21,203 bases of DNA, taken from Saprospiraceae bacterium (GTDB taxonomy: Bacteria > Bacteroidota > Bacteroidia > Chitinophagales > Saprospiraceae). Each line of letters starts with the position of its first letter. Within the stretch, counting starts at the first letter, position 1. The DNA is taken from NCBI GenBank assembly GCA_016714085.1, contig JADJNW010000028.1, positions 1-21,203 on the forward strand, read 5' to 3'. The translations under genes and the position numbers were made by a program. Under the pieces are notes generated by a model. The model made no database searches and had not been told where the DNA came from. It worked only from the letters and a program-made list of their open reading frames with translations. Positions 1 through 7,751 of the stretch are shown here, in pieces.

Positions 1-157
1 CCTGGTTTTCCCCAGTTTTCATCTTAAGTGCAGTGCGTACTTTTGGCATCAGCCCCAAATCCTGTATACTTTTGATACATCCACACAACATTGGCGTCTT
101 GAAATTGCGCTCCAGCAGGCATTCATAAATAGTTGAAACTTTAACGGTTGATATCAT
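1..157 (-). CDS. SRPBCC-family protein, N-terminal part, cut by window edge
   Basis: Starting at the ATG at 157 the reading is MISTVKVSTIYECLLERNFK, followed by a segment that changes frame. DVSKVY and TGFG are read in neighbouring frames, and near the window edge DENWGKP appears in one of them. This matches my memory of the start of a Bacteroidota SRPBCC (START-like, polyketide cyclase/dehydratase) protein, a fold that binds hydrophobic ligands in a cavity. The ligand is unknown. The gene lies 38 bp after the SRPBCC gene ending at 196, on the same strand, so the two are probably co-transcribed. At least two one-base shifts interrupt the 157 bases seen. The C-terminal part lies outside the window. 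The family call rests on remembered similarity, not on catalytic residues. Confidence 0.55.
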   Translation of the reverse strand, partial: MISTVKVSTIYECLLERNFKTPMLCGCIKSIQDLGLMPKVRTALKMKTGENQ

Positions 158-195
158 CTTGTGCAAATTAACCTTCTTTCATACGTATATTTTTA

Positions 196-704
196 CTATC
201 CATTGCCCTCAAGCGCTTTTTTTAGATTCATTATATTTCTCCTTTTCCTGCGCTTTTAATTGGGCCTTCAAAATTGGAAAAATTGCGCGCGTAAAACCGT
301 GAGGGTAACAATAAATTTTGATTCAAGTTTGGTTTCTTGGCCAAGCGGTGATAATACCAATTTAAGGGTTACTTCAAGTGTCCTCTATTTGCAAATGCAA
401 CCCAATAGGGCGGATAATACTCTGTTGCAGTAACATCAAGCGTGTCGCTTCTATGCCATTTTGCGCTGAATACCGTCCCGACATCGATTGGTCCGTCACT
501 CTTTTTCTCTACATATTGCAGCTCAGGGTTCCATTTTAATTCATTTCGCATATCAGCTATATAATCTATTACTTCATAAGGCGGTTTTTTAATTTGAACA
601 GTATTAATAATCTCCGTTTGACCACCCGATATCATGTAAGATACGCCCAATAAAACCACTATTATCGCAAGGAATATTAATAAAACACGAATTAAAGTTT
701 TCAT
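196..704 (-). CDS. SRPBCC-family protein with N-terminal membrane anchor
   Basis: The protein begins MKTLIRVLLIFLAIIVVLLG, a hydrophobic segment (about residues 4-27) that could be a signal anchor or an uncleaved signal peptide. The segment EIINTVQIKKPPYEVIDYIA (from about residue 31) is typical of the first strand and helix of SRPBCC/polyketide cyclase-like domains, and WNPEL resembles the usual 'W..W.P' loop. The open frame stops at about 369, but the protein continues in other frames as VTLKLVLSPLGQETKLESKF, then GFTRAIFPILKAQLKAQEKE and NLKKALEGNG before a TAG at 196-198. The reconstructed length is about 170 residues, normal for the family. Two or three one-base shifts are needed. The ligand or substrate cannot be told. 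It is the first of two adjacent SRPBCC genes downstream of the NmrA-like gene. Confidence 0.7.
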
Positions 705-865
705 TTTTTATATTTTTATCATGAACTTTACATGATAGGTACTTTACTTTATTACATACTGCATCCTTATAAACGCTATATAGTGCTTATATCTATTATA
801 GATCCCACCCAAATTAGACTTTTTTCTCATTTACCTATTTTACAATGATTCAGACGATTAGGTTT

Positions 866-1764
866 TTAAAGCTTTTTATCCCATCCTTGCCACTTAAGGT
901 ATTGTTCAAAGCTCAGGGTTTCAGGAAGTAATTCCCTTGTTTGTTTTACTGCCTTCAGTATTTCTTCGGGATAAGGTGATTGCCCCATTTTTCAAAATGT
1001 TTACGTAGCGGAATCCAAACTCTTGCAAACAGATACATAATTACGAGCAGGATAGGTTTGTGTTTGTAAGTCTTACCCTTGGATAGCTTGGTTGCGATTG
1101 CAGCGAGTTCATTTCCCGAAATAAAATCTCCGACCAGGTTCAGTTTTTTGCCTATGAACTTGTCTGGTGTTTCAAAGGCGCCAAAGCTGCAATTTCCCAA
1201 TATCAACGCTGGCAATATGAGGCAATTTTGCATCATTGGCTGCCATGCCCGTTATGACATTTATTCTTTACCGGCATATATTCACTCCCGAAGTCATCCA
1301 TGAATGAACCCGGACAGAGGAATGTATAAGGTATATTTTTGTTCTTAATCAGATGCTCAATATCTATTTTCCGCTTTATATAGGTTAGGGTGTTTTCCTG
1401 TCCTTCTTCCACATACAATACAGTGCTTAAAACAAGATGTTGAACCTTGTTGCGCAAAACCTCTACTATCTTTTACCTTGTTCCCATTCTAGTTCCGTAT
1501 CAATTTTCCATTTGGTGCCATTGGCATTGTAACACCATAAACGCCGTATGCGCCTTTAAAATGCCTCCATCAATGATTGCCTGTCGGCAAGATCAGCTTG
1601 TAGAACCTGAACACCTTTCTTTTTATTGCTTCGGCTTTTTGTCCATTGATATTTCGTGAAAAGGCAATCAAATTCCATTTGCCGGTTTTCAGGAGCGCAT
1701 CAATACAGCACCACCTTGTTTGCCAAGTAGCACCGCATACTACAATTGTTTTAATTTCGTCCAT
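866..1764 (-). CDS. NmrA-like NAD(P)-binding protein (atypical short-chain dehydrogenase fold)
   Basis: From the ATG at 1764 the protein reads MDEIKTIVVCGATWQTRW; in the next frame the expected GATGxQG-type dinucleotide-binding loop is recovered. It continues with ALLKTGKWNLIAFSRNINGQ, then (other frames) KNIPYTFLCPGSFMDDF, GKKLNLVGDFISGNELA and finally YPEEILKAVKQTRELLPETL before the stop at 866-868. This order (N-terminal Rossmann loop, 'T.L.P..FM.N', late 'D.G') is that of NmrA/HSCARG-like redox-sensor proteins, which bind NAD(P) but often lack oxidoreductase activity. Reconstructed length is about 300 residues, normal for the family. Four or five one-base shifts split it into three or more open pieces. 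It begins 31 bp after the AraC-type regulator on the same strand and is probably its operon partner. The substrate or sensed signal is unknown. Confidence 0.75.
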
Positions 1765-1795
1765 ATGATTTAAATTTTTGAACAAAATTAGATAC

Positions 1796-2650
1796 TTACA
1801 CTCTTAAAATTGTACGAATGTAACATCTCGCTATCCTTGCTGGCTCAAGGAGAAACTGACCCACTATTTCGCTTTTTTGATTTAAATATTCTTTCGGAGT
1901 CATTTGTGCAAACCGTTTGAATCCACGAATAAAATGAGCCTGGTCATAGTAACCGCAATTCAACCCGATTTGAGTAAGATTGTCTGAGGAATAATGAATT
2001 TGATTCAGTGCAGCTTCAAAACGCTTAAATGCAAGCGCTTCGGAGGGAGAAGTTCCAAGCCATTTCTGGAAAATTCGTAAAGTATGCATCCTTGAATAAC
2101 CGGTATAATCTTCTATTTTACTGAACTTTCCTTGTAGTTTTTTTAAGGAAATTTCATCTAGTAATGTCGTAATTTTCATTGCTAAACTCAAGTCTGGCAC
2201 ACACGATAGAGAGGAAAGAATAAATTCTTCCAGCCAAACAGCTCTTTTATGAAAATCGGAAATATTACTAACATCCTGTATAAAATTATATTTATCTTGA
2301 AAGACTATATCGCCTTCGATTGACCAGTTCTTCAAATCCTTGCAATGAATCCCAAACAATAGATGAGCTGCAATAGTATTCGAGGCGAATACCAAACAAA
2401 TGACAACGCATAAATTCAACAGAGAGCGGTTTCGTATGTAGTCCGGCTACAAAACAAAAATTTTCGGTCGGATTAAAAGATCGGTTCTTGTAATAATCAC
2501 TTTGAATAATCCAGGGTGTATCAAGATTAAAGCCAAATCAAAATTACACTCGGGCAGGAATACCCATTTTTGGGGCTGGTCTGCTTTTACCTCCCAAATC
2601 AATGGCGCTATTCCCTTGAGCTTTTTAGGTATGTAAAAGTTGAACTCCAT
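1796..2650 (-). CDS. AraC-family transcriptional regulator
   Basis: The N-terminal sensor part (MEFNFYIPKKLKGIAPLIWE, from the ATG at 2650) resembles the N-terminal domain of Bacteroidota AraC-like regulators. The middle runs through other frames (VAGLHTKPLSVEFMRCHLFG, then NTIAAHLLFGI). The C-terminal part carries the double helix-turn-helix of AraC/XylS proteins: FSKIEDYTGYSRMHTLRIFQ for the first and LTQIGLNCGYYDQAHFIRGF for the second, followed by FAQMTPKEYLNQ, the usual 'P..Y' end of the DNA-binding domain. Two or three one-base shifts occur between about 2400 and 2520. Length is about 285 residues. It sits directly upstream of the NmrA-like gene on the same strand, so local control of that gene is a reasonable inference. 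Confidence 0.8.
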
Positions 2651-2711
2651 AAGTCTTCTTACAAATACTTTTAACCATACATGAATCCATGGTAATTTAT
2701 GAATGATCGAA

Positions 2712-2847
2712 GGCTAACGTTCCCTGTATTTGCGATGGAGCGGAAATAGGAGCAGAGTTCTCTCTGCCGAAGATAATGTTTCTTCGTAAAAATAAAACGT
2801 TCAATTACCGAAGTCCAGCAATTTCGTCTAATCAGCTGTTGGGTGTA
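2712..2847 (-). repeat. Structured intergenic element, attC-like ends
   Basis: Read on the minus strand, downstream of the HEPN gene, this stretch begins with ACCCAAC, an exact fit to the integron attC consensus RYYYAAC. It ends with GTTAGCC, which fits GTTRRRY at six of seven places. Inside are imperfectly complementary stretches near both ends (around CTGATT..GACGAAATTGCTGGA and the 2725-2740 segment) and a small perfect hairpin, GCAGAG-TTCT-CTCTGC, at 2752-2767. I have the impression, from memory only, that very similar sequences follow unrelated small genes in other Bacteroidota. It could be an attC site of a chromosomal cassette array, or simply a Bacteroidota dispersed repeat. No integron integrase is present in the window. 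Confidence 0.4.
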
Positions 2848-2855
2848 GTTTAAAT

Positions 2856-3621
2856 TTATAGGCTTACTTTTTTCAGTTCAAATTTTTCAGAAATTTCTTC
2901 GTCCAGCGATGCCACAACATTCAACAATACTAGATTTATCTCGGAAACATAGGAGAATTTAAAAATCAAATACTGTCCAACAGAATTTTTCAAATCTGGG
3001 AATTGTCTTGCAAAGTCTTTTGATATTTTTCTTCTGTTATGTACGGTAAGATTTCTTTGTTTGATAAGCCGGTTAATATTTTCTTTTACTTGCTTTGTTT
3101 TAAAGATATCTATATTCAAACGATTTTTAAAAAATTTCTCGATATCCTCAATTCCTTTGTAAAACAACTCCTCAATTTTTTTGTCGGAGATAGCATTTAT
3201 TAAATCGCCAATTGATTCATAATCAAGAATAAAGTCTAAACGCTCAGTTTCTTGAGATTTTAGTATTTGCGGTTTTGCAGAAACCACCTCTGAAAGAATT
3301 TCTTTAAAGTAAATTGTGAGATTGTCAATCCTTACTAACATATACCATTGAACATAAATGCTCTTCATAAAATTCTAGATTTAGAAAAGTGTCTAGATTT
3401 TTAGACAAGCTTTCCTTTACGATTTCTGGGTTATAAACATGGTCATAGATTTCCTTGAGGTATTTTTTTGCTTCATCGTTGTTTTTTGAAATGAGCTTAC
3501 TACTGACCTCTAAATAACTGATAAGCATTTCAGACCTCTGAACTGCTTGCCGAAATCTAATAAAAGATTCAGTTGATTCAGTCATTATTTTCGCGGGATG
3601 GTTTTGTTTTTCTTGATTCAT
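2856..3621 (-). CDS. HEPN-domain protein (putative RNase-like)
   Basis: Two overlapping open pieces (3621 to about 3330, and about 3365 to 2856) join into one helix-rich protein of about 255 residues with a single one-base shift near 3325-3368. The second half contains IEELFYKGIEDIEKFF and then QRNLTVHNRR (codons 3039-3056 for the core). R-N-L-T-V-H fits the RX4-6H motif of HEPN RNases, placed near the end of an all-helical segment as in the RiboL-PSP-HEPN type. HEPN proteins cut RNA in toxin-antitoxin, abortive infection and stress systems. No nucleotidyltransferase (MNT) antitoxin lies beside it, so a solitary HEPN role is likely. The flanking elements suggest it arrived as a mobile cassette. 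Function beyond the fold is inference. Confidence 0.6.
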
Positions 3622-3632
3622 ACGACGGTCGT
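3622..3632. promoter_or_regulatory. Short palindrome at the start codon of the HEPN gene
   Basis: ACGAC-G-GTCGT lies immediately before the start codon (cat 3619-3621 on the plus strand). At this position it could be an operator or a leader hairpin that hides the translation start. The arms are only five bases, so chance is possible. Confidence 0.25.
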
Positions 3633-3657
3633 CAATTAAATTGTACCCATCTATCGT

Positions 3658-3703
3658 ATTAGCGCATTGCGTGTTTTACTTAACGAGTGCGAGTTGCGCT
3701 AAT
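3658..3703. repeat. Inverted repeat ATTAGCGCA / TGCGCTAAT upstream of the HEPN gene
   Basis: The arms 3658-3666 and 3695-3703 are perfect nine-base complements separated by 28 bases. The spacer contains ACTTAAC (3677-3683), which fits the attC-type RYYYAAC box exactly, with GTTAAGT on the other strand fitting GTTRRRY. It lies 37 bases upstream of the HEPN start and may be a cassette boundary or an operator. The arms are a real palindrome; the role is inference. Confidence 0.4.
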
Positions 3704-4136
3704 ATCCGCTTTAAAAATAATGATATTTACTTAGATGTCCAAGTCGTCTATTGGGCTTTTGAATTTTGCCTATCGCCTTACAAAGCCTATGGTTTTAAAA
3801 CCTTATAGGTTTGCATATAATCAAAATTTTACTCCACCTCTTGCATCATTACATCTTTTATAGCTATATTTGTCGTATATGCTTGCCCAAGCAATTGGTT
3901 TTTGAGCGATCGCCTTCAGCATTACATATTACACAAACCTACTTTTAAGCTACTTTTATTACTTTTTATTACACAAACTTACCTTTGCATTTGCCGTATG
4001 CACGCTGTGTAGGCTTATGCGCGTTTTCTAAATTTCCTAAACTTTTATATTTTGAAAGCTTGATAAAAATAATTGAAACGCTAATATTTGATATGTCTCG
4101 TGGGCTTTATAGTCGTAATTTTATAATGAAGTAGTC
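3704..4136. other. Noncoding AT-rich stretch with small palindromes
   Basis: No credible gene was found on either strand. The stretch holds GGTTTTAAAACC (3791-3802), a perfect palindrome, overlapping AAACCTTATAGGTTT (3798-3812), which recurs at 11702-11716. It also has two copies of an ATTACACAAAC(C/T)TAC motif between about 3925 and 3985. The rest is low-complexity TTTTATTAC-type sequence. Confidence 0.6.
3798..3812. repeat. Palindrome AAACCTTATAGGTTT, copy 1
   Basis: Perfect six-base arms (AAACCT/AGGTTT) flank TAT. The same 15 bases, extended to AAAACCTTATAGGTTTG, occur at 11701-11717 ahead of the intradiol dioxygenase gene. This could be a regulator binding site or a dispersed repeat. Confidence 0.45.
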
Positions 4137-4152
4137 TCTGTGGCGGCTGCCC

Positions 4153-4232
4153 GGCAAATCACTGTTCGACGGAGGAGTTTTGATTTGCCTAGCGTTTTTT
4201 GGTGACTTTTTTGGGCGATGCAAAAAAGTTAC
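4153..4232. repeat. REP-like double hairpin
   Basis: The first stem is GGCAAATCA (4153-4161) with TGATTTGCC (4181-4189), nine perfect pairs. The second is GTGACTTTTTTG (4202-4213) with CAAAAAAGTTAC (4221-4232), eleven of twelve positions paired around the loop GGCGATG. From memory, elements with TTACTTTTTTTGGCGATGC-like cores are scattered between genes in many Bacteroidota, similar to REP/BIME elements. It lies about 155 bp upstream of the conserved hypothetical gene at 4387. No REP transposase is in the window. Confidence 0.5.
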
Positions 4233-4386
4233 AAAGAAAGGAAGCATAGAAACACAAAAGAAAGCTATTAACAAGAAAAGAACAAATCGGATAATCTTTT
4301 GAGTATCAATTAAAAAAAGAGTTTTGCTAAGGTTTCAATTACATTGAAATGAATAAAACAAATTTATAACTATCAAATTTTTTCTC

Positions 4387-5175
4387 ATGAAGAAAAAAAG
4401 CAAATCAGAGGCGGGTCACGCCAAGAATGTATCCAACCTGGGTGTTTTTGGTTACGCGCTGTACCAGCTACGGCGCAATGTTCAATCCGCCACGAGCGGA
4501 ATTACAAATCCATAATCTGCAACAACTGCAAATGGAAGCGCAAATGGTGCTTCGTCATCTATCCGAATGCGAAGCCAGAGCGCAGGACGCAAACCAATAA
4601 TCGCTCGGAGGTTTTCAAGCGCTGCGCCCTTCATCACGCGCATCCTCAACTTCGATGATCGCGTGCGGCTTGAGCGAGAAAACAATCGAGGACGCCCGCG
4701 CTATTCCAGCGTCGCATCAATGGTACGCGCCTGGGCAAGAAAGCCAAAGCGGAAGATACCACCACCAATGAACCCACCGAGAAACCATAAGCGCCGAGGG
4801 CGAAGAAAAATGCGGTGATGACCGCCCCTCGTACCGTCTCCGTTTCCCGACAATCATTCGATCTATTATTCAAACTTATTTCTCCAAACTCATTCTGCTC
4901 CAGCGGGAAATGTATTACACCCCCAACGAAGCAGATTTGCAATTGAGTGGATTATTAGCGCATGAGCAGCATTTGCAGTATTTGCACACGATTGCCATTA
5001 CCGCCGAGCTAGAAGAAGAAGCCGCCCGCATTCGCCGTTGGATGTGTTATATGATAAAATAAACGGCTTGGTGACGCGTGCAAAGCAAGTGAAAAGCTAT
5101 ATAAAGGCGGTATTCGGCGCTACCAGCCCTCAGTACAAACAGGTAAGAGGTATTCGTTTTCGCTATATCTTATGA
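4387..5175 (+). CDS. Bacteroidota conserved hypothetical protein
   Basis: From the ATG at 4387 the protein reads MKKKSKSEAGHAKNVSNLGV, the typical start of a family I have seen in many Bacteroidota but for which I know no function. After several one-base shifts the sense continues as RRINGTRLGKKAKAEDTT, then SVSRQSFDLLFKLI, YTPNEADLQLSGLLAHEQHL, DVLYDKINGLVTRAKQVKSY and the hallmark end IKAVFGATSPQYKQVRGIRF, with TGA at 5173-5175. Reconstructed length is about 262 residues, normal for the family. There is no signal peptide or membrane segment; the protein is helix-rich and charged with long coiled-coil-like stretches. At least five frame breaks are needed. It stands alone between the REP-like element and the tandem array. 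Confidence 0.7.
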
Positions 5176-5298
5176 TTTTACACTTGAGAAACGGACATTA
5201 TTAGAACACGGGTCAACACGGATGCAACGGATTTTTGTATTTAACCTGCAATAATCTGTTGTATCCACAACTCCCTTATTCTATCCCGCACAAGCGAC
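5176..5298. other. Intergenic, no gene seen
   Basis: AT-rich sequence between the conserved hypothetical gene and the tandem array. No clear terminator or promoter was recognised. Confidence 0.5.
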
Positions 5299-5555
5299 TG
5301 CACAGAATAAATAGGCAATTGCACTGAATAAATAGACAATTGCACAGACTGCACAAGTAATTGCACTGAATAAATAGACAATTGCACAGACTGCACGAGT
5401 GATTGCACTGAATGAATGAATCACTGCACAGACTGCACGAGTGATTGCACTGAATGAATGAATCACTGCACAGGCTGCACGAGTGATTGCACTAGAATAA
5501 ATAGATCAATGCAAGGCTGCACGAGTGATTGACTGAATGAATAGATCAATGCAAT
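5299..5555. repeat. 21/42-bp tandem repeat array
   Basis: Two 21-base half-units at 5299-5319 and 5320-5340 are followed by five full units: 5341-5382, 5383-5424, 5425-5466 (42 bases each), 5467-5509 (43) and 5510-5549 (40), then the start of another. Each 42-base unit is two related halves, one beginning TGCACAGACTGCACGAGTGA and one beginning TGCACTGAATGAATGAATCA. The array sits in the gap between two convergent genes. It also translates on the minus strand as a repeating 14-residue peptide (AVCAxxxxFSAITR-like), which I take as a by-product of the period being a multiple of three. Confidence 0.85.
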
Positions 5556-5654
5556 GCTATTTTGAAGATAGTTATTCATCTATCAGCAAGTTATTTTTAG
5601 ATAATAGCTACTGCTATTACATTTATTACAAGTGCATATCATTTTTTTATGATC

Positions 5655-6263
5655 TTACTGCAATATTTTATGCGCTTGAAAGAAATTACGCAGTTGTGCA
5701 GGCGATTCAAAGCGCACCGCGTGGAGTCCTACGTCCTGTGCGCCTGCTACATTATTGGCGTTATCATCAATAAAAAGCGCGTGCTGCGGCTGTACAGCAT
5801 ACCGTTCGATTAAAGTTTGATAGATACGCGGATCAGGCTTGATGAGTTTTTCCTCACCGGAGACTACAATCCCTTCAAACCAATGGAGAAAATCATATTG
5901 CTCCAATGCAACGGGAAAAGTCTCGTGCGACCAGTTGGTAAGCGCGAGTAATCGGTATGTATCTTGCTGGCGCAATTCGTCTAAGATAGCTACGGTTTCT
6001 TCAATAGCGCCGCCGAGCATCTCTCGCCAGCGACCATAATAGGCACGGATATGGTTCGTAATCAGGGCGTTCTTGCACCAGCCATTCGGTTGCTTCCGCC
6101 AAAGGTCGTCCGGCGTCTTGTTGTATATTCCAACCTGGGTGCAGATATGGTCAAAGAAGTAGCGCATTTCTTGTTCGTCGTCGAATATTTCGCGGAAAAC
6201 ATATTCAGGATTCCAGTCGATCAAAACGCCACCCAGATCAAAGATGATCGTATTCAAATTCAT
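5655..6263 (-). CDS. HAD-superfamily hydrolase (subfamily IA)
   Basis: The protein begins MNLNTIIFDLGGVLIDWNPE: motif I is DxGxV (FDLGGV) rather than the usual DxDxT, as in many subfamily IA phosphatases of the haloacid dehalogenase group. Motif II is in LLALTNWS (about residues 106-113), motif III is the lysine in KLIKPDPRIYQTL, and motif IV is ALFIDDNANNVAGA (about 160-173). All four core motifs are intact, so it is probably an active phosphatase or dehalogenase-like enzyme; the substrate is unknown. The cap region reads oddly between about 6045 and 6160. The neighbouring frame there gives GWNIQQDAGRPLAEATEWLV, the sequence expected for this family, so two compensating one-base shifts have replaced about 30 residues while leaving the frame open. 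Total length of 202 residues is normal. Confidence 0.85.
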   Translation of the reverse strand: MNLNTIIFDLGGVLIDWNPEYVFREIFDDEQEMRYFFDHICTQVGIYNKTPDDLWRKQPNGWCKNALITNHIRAYYGRWREMLGGAIEETVAILDELRQQDTYRLLALTNWSHETFPVALEQYDFLHWFEGIVVSGEEKLIKPDPRIYQTLIERYAVQPQHALFIDDNANNVAGAQDVGLHAVRFESPAQLRNFFQAHKILQ

Positions 6264-6267
6264 GATT

Positions 6268-6405
6268 TATAAGTATAAAAGGTTTACAGGTATAAAGGCG
6301 TATAGATGTAATAAGTTTAAAAGTTTTATAGGTGTACAGGCGTATAGACATAAAGGTGGATAGGCTTATAAGCATAAAGGTGTATAGGTTTATAGGTATA
6401 AAGCA
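6268..6405. repeat. Degenerate short repeats (TATAGGTTTA-type)
   Basis: Irregular repetition of roughly 10- to 12-base phrases such as TATAAAGGTGTATAGG, TATAGGTTTATAGG and ACAGGCGTATAGA. It lies just upstream of the HAD gene (start 6263) and therefore overlaps its promoter region. Similar phrases appear at 7645-7712 and 14425-14489. Confidence 0.6.
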
Positions 6406-6411
6406 TAGCAT

Positions 6412-6504
6412 ATCATCACATCAAAAATCACCAGATCACTACATCACAAAATCACTACATCATCACATCAAAAATCACCAGATCATCACATCAAAAATCA
6501 CCAG
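6412..6504. repeat. 23-bp tandem repeats
   Basis: Three identical 23-base units lie at 6412-6434, 6459-6481 and 6482-6504, each starting ATCATCACATC and ending AATCACCAG. A diverged 24-base unit fills 6435-6458. The array lies 10 bp beyond the stop codon of the MFS transporter. The lack of varied spacers rules out a CRISPR array. Confidence 0.8.
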
Positions 6505-6513
6505 ATCACCACA

Positions 6514-7606
6514 TTATGACTCAATCACCGTGCCACTTCCTTCGTGCCGAATATTCATTTTACAGCTTGCAAAATGATTAAAGCCAATAAAAGAACCCGC
6601 TTAGTGCCAGCACGCTCAGGCGCATACTGCCCGTCAACTGTCCAATTATTCCAAAACTGAATGTACCTAATACCGTCGCCACTTTTTCAATGACATCATA
6701 GAAACTAAAATAAGACGTCGTATCGGGTGTATTTTCCGGCAACAATTTAGAGTAAGTCGATCGCGCCATTGCTTGCGTACCGCCCATCAAAATACCTACC
6801 GAAACCGCTGCAATATAAAACTGCGGTTTTGTATCTATAAAATAGACAAATATACAAGTCACCATCCAGATAAAGAAAATAACCGAAAGCGTGAATTTAT
6901 TACCTTTCCAGTCGGAGAGTTTTGCAAAAACAATCGTACCCAATACCGCCACCAATTGTAATATTAATATAATAAGAATCAGTTCTGCGCTTGCAAAATG
7001 CAGTCAAGCCTACCATTACAAATGCGATTCTTGTAGCCGTGCCTTGATCTTTAAAACCGAAGGCTTCATAATATTGAATAATAACCAGATTGATCACCAT
7101 AAGAATCACACTTCCTATAAAGCCATAAGAGAAACCCTTAGCGCTTACATCATCGTATCTATCCTCGCTTGCAATCAACGGGAGATAAGAATTATAAAAT
7201 ACCAAGCCGCCTGCAAATCCCATCATGGCTATGATAAAAGCAATTGTACCAAGCGACAAAGTACCCATACCTTTGAAAAAGAATAATACAAGGCAAGCCA
7301 AAGCACCAATGGTCGTAAACGTTTTCATAAAAACTTCCGTCGCCCACTATAATCAGCAATACCCGATAATAAAGGGGAAACCGCTGCTACTAATAGATAC
7401 GCCGCTGAAATAGCGTAGGCATATAATGTACTATTGGACATTTTCATTCCCAGTACATTTACCGTATCATCCGTAACAGCCATATAATAAACCGGAAAAA
7501 TGGCTGCTGTGATGACTAAAGCAAATGCAGAATTCGCCCAATCAAAGAAAGCCCAGCCATTAATGACTTTTTTATCATTTACTTGAAAACCTGGAGTTGT
7601 ATTCAT
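6514..7606 (-). CDS. UMF1/Atg22-type MFS transporter, internally shortened
   Basis: From the ATG at 7606 the protein reads NGWAFFDWANSAFALVITAA, the signature start of the UMF1 (vacuole effluxer Atg22-like) branch of the major facilitator superfamily. Many hydrophobic helices follow: TIGALACLVLFFFKG, SYGFIGSVILMVINLVIIQY, LILIILILQLVAVLGTIVFA, then FAKLSDWKGNKFTLSVIFFI and YFSFYDVIEKVATVLGTFSF. The end, FLLALIILQAVKMNIRHEGS up to TAA at 6514-6516, is in another frame. At about 7003-7008 MVGL jumps straight into LHFASAELILIILI. Homologues as I remember them carry about 60-70 more residues here, including one or two helices. The total of about 364 codons is short against the usual 420-440. Transported substrate unknown. 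At least three further one-base shifts. Confidence 0.8.
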
Positions 7607-7751
7607 ACCTGGATGTTCAATTTCCGGGGAAAGATAGATAAAAGGGCAATAGGGTGATAGGAGAATGGGTTGAAAAGTTGAAGAGTTAATAGGTTGAAGG
7701 ATTAAAAAGTAAAAATGAATGCACTTGTAGTCACACCTTTTTTATGCTAAC
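7607..7751. other. Divergent intergenic region
   Basis: Separates the minus-strand MFS gene from the plus-strand AraC-type gene and must hold promoters for both. It contains degenerate GTTGAAxxGTTxATAGG-like repeats (7645-7712). No promoter could be assigned with confidence. Confidence 0.4.

Noticed and set aside
866..2650. NmrA and AraC genes as true pseudogenes
   Set aside because: The same kind of frame break affects priA and all other genes, and the sense is preserved across breaks, so sequence error is the simpler reading.
3622..4386. Insertion sequence remnant in the repeat-rich gap
   Set aside because: Inverted repeats are present but there is no transposase-like translation in any frame and no target duplication.
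5281..5466. Minus-strand open frame with a repeating 14-residue peptide
   Set aside because: It is the translation of the 42-bp tandem array; it has no ribosome binding site, and the array units with lengths 40 and 43 break the frame.
5299..6504. CRISPR array
   Set aside because: Units are contiguous and alike, with no unique spacers of constant length and no cas genes nearby.
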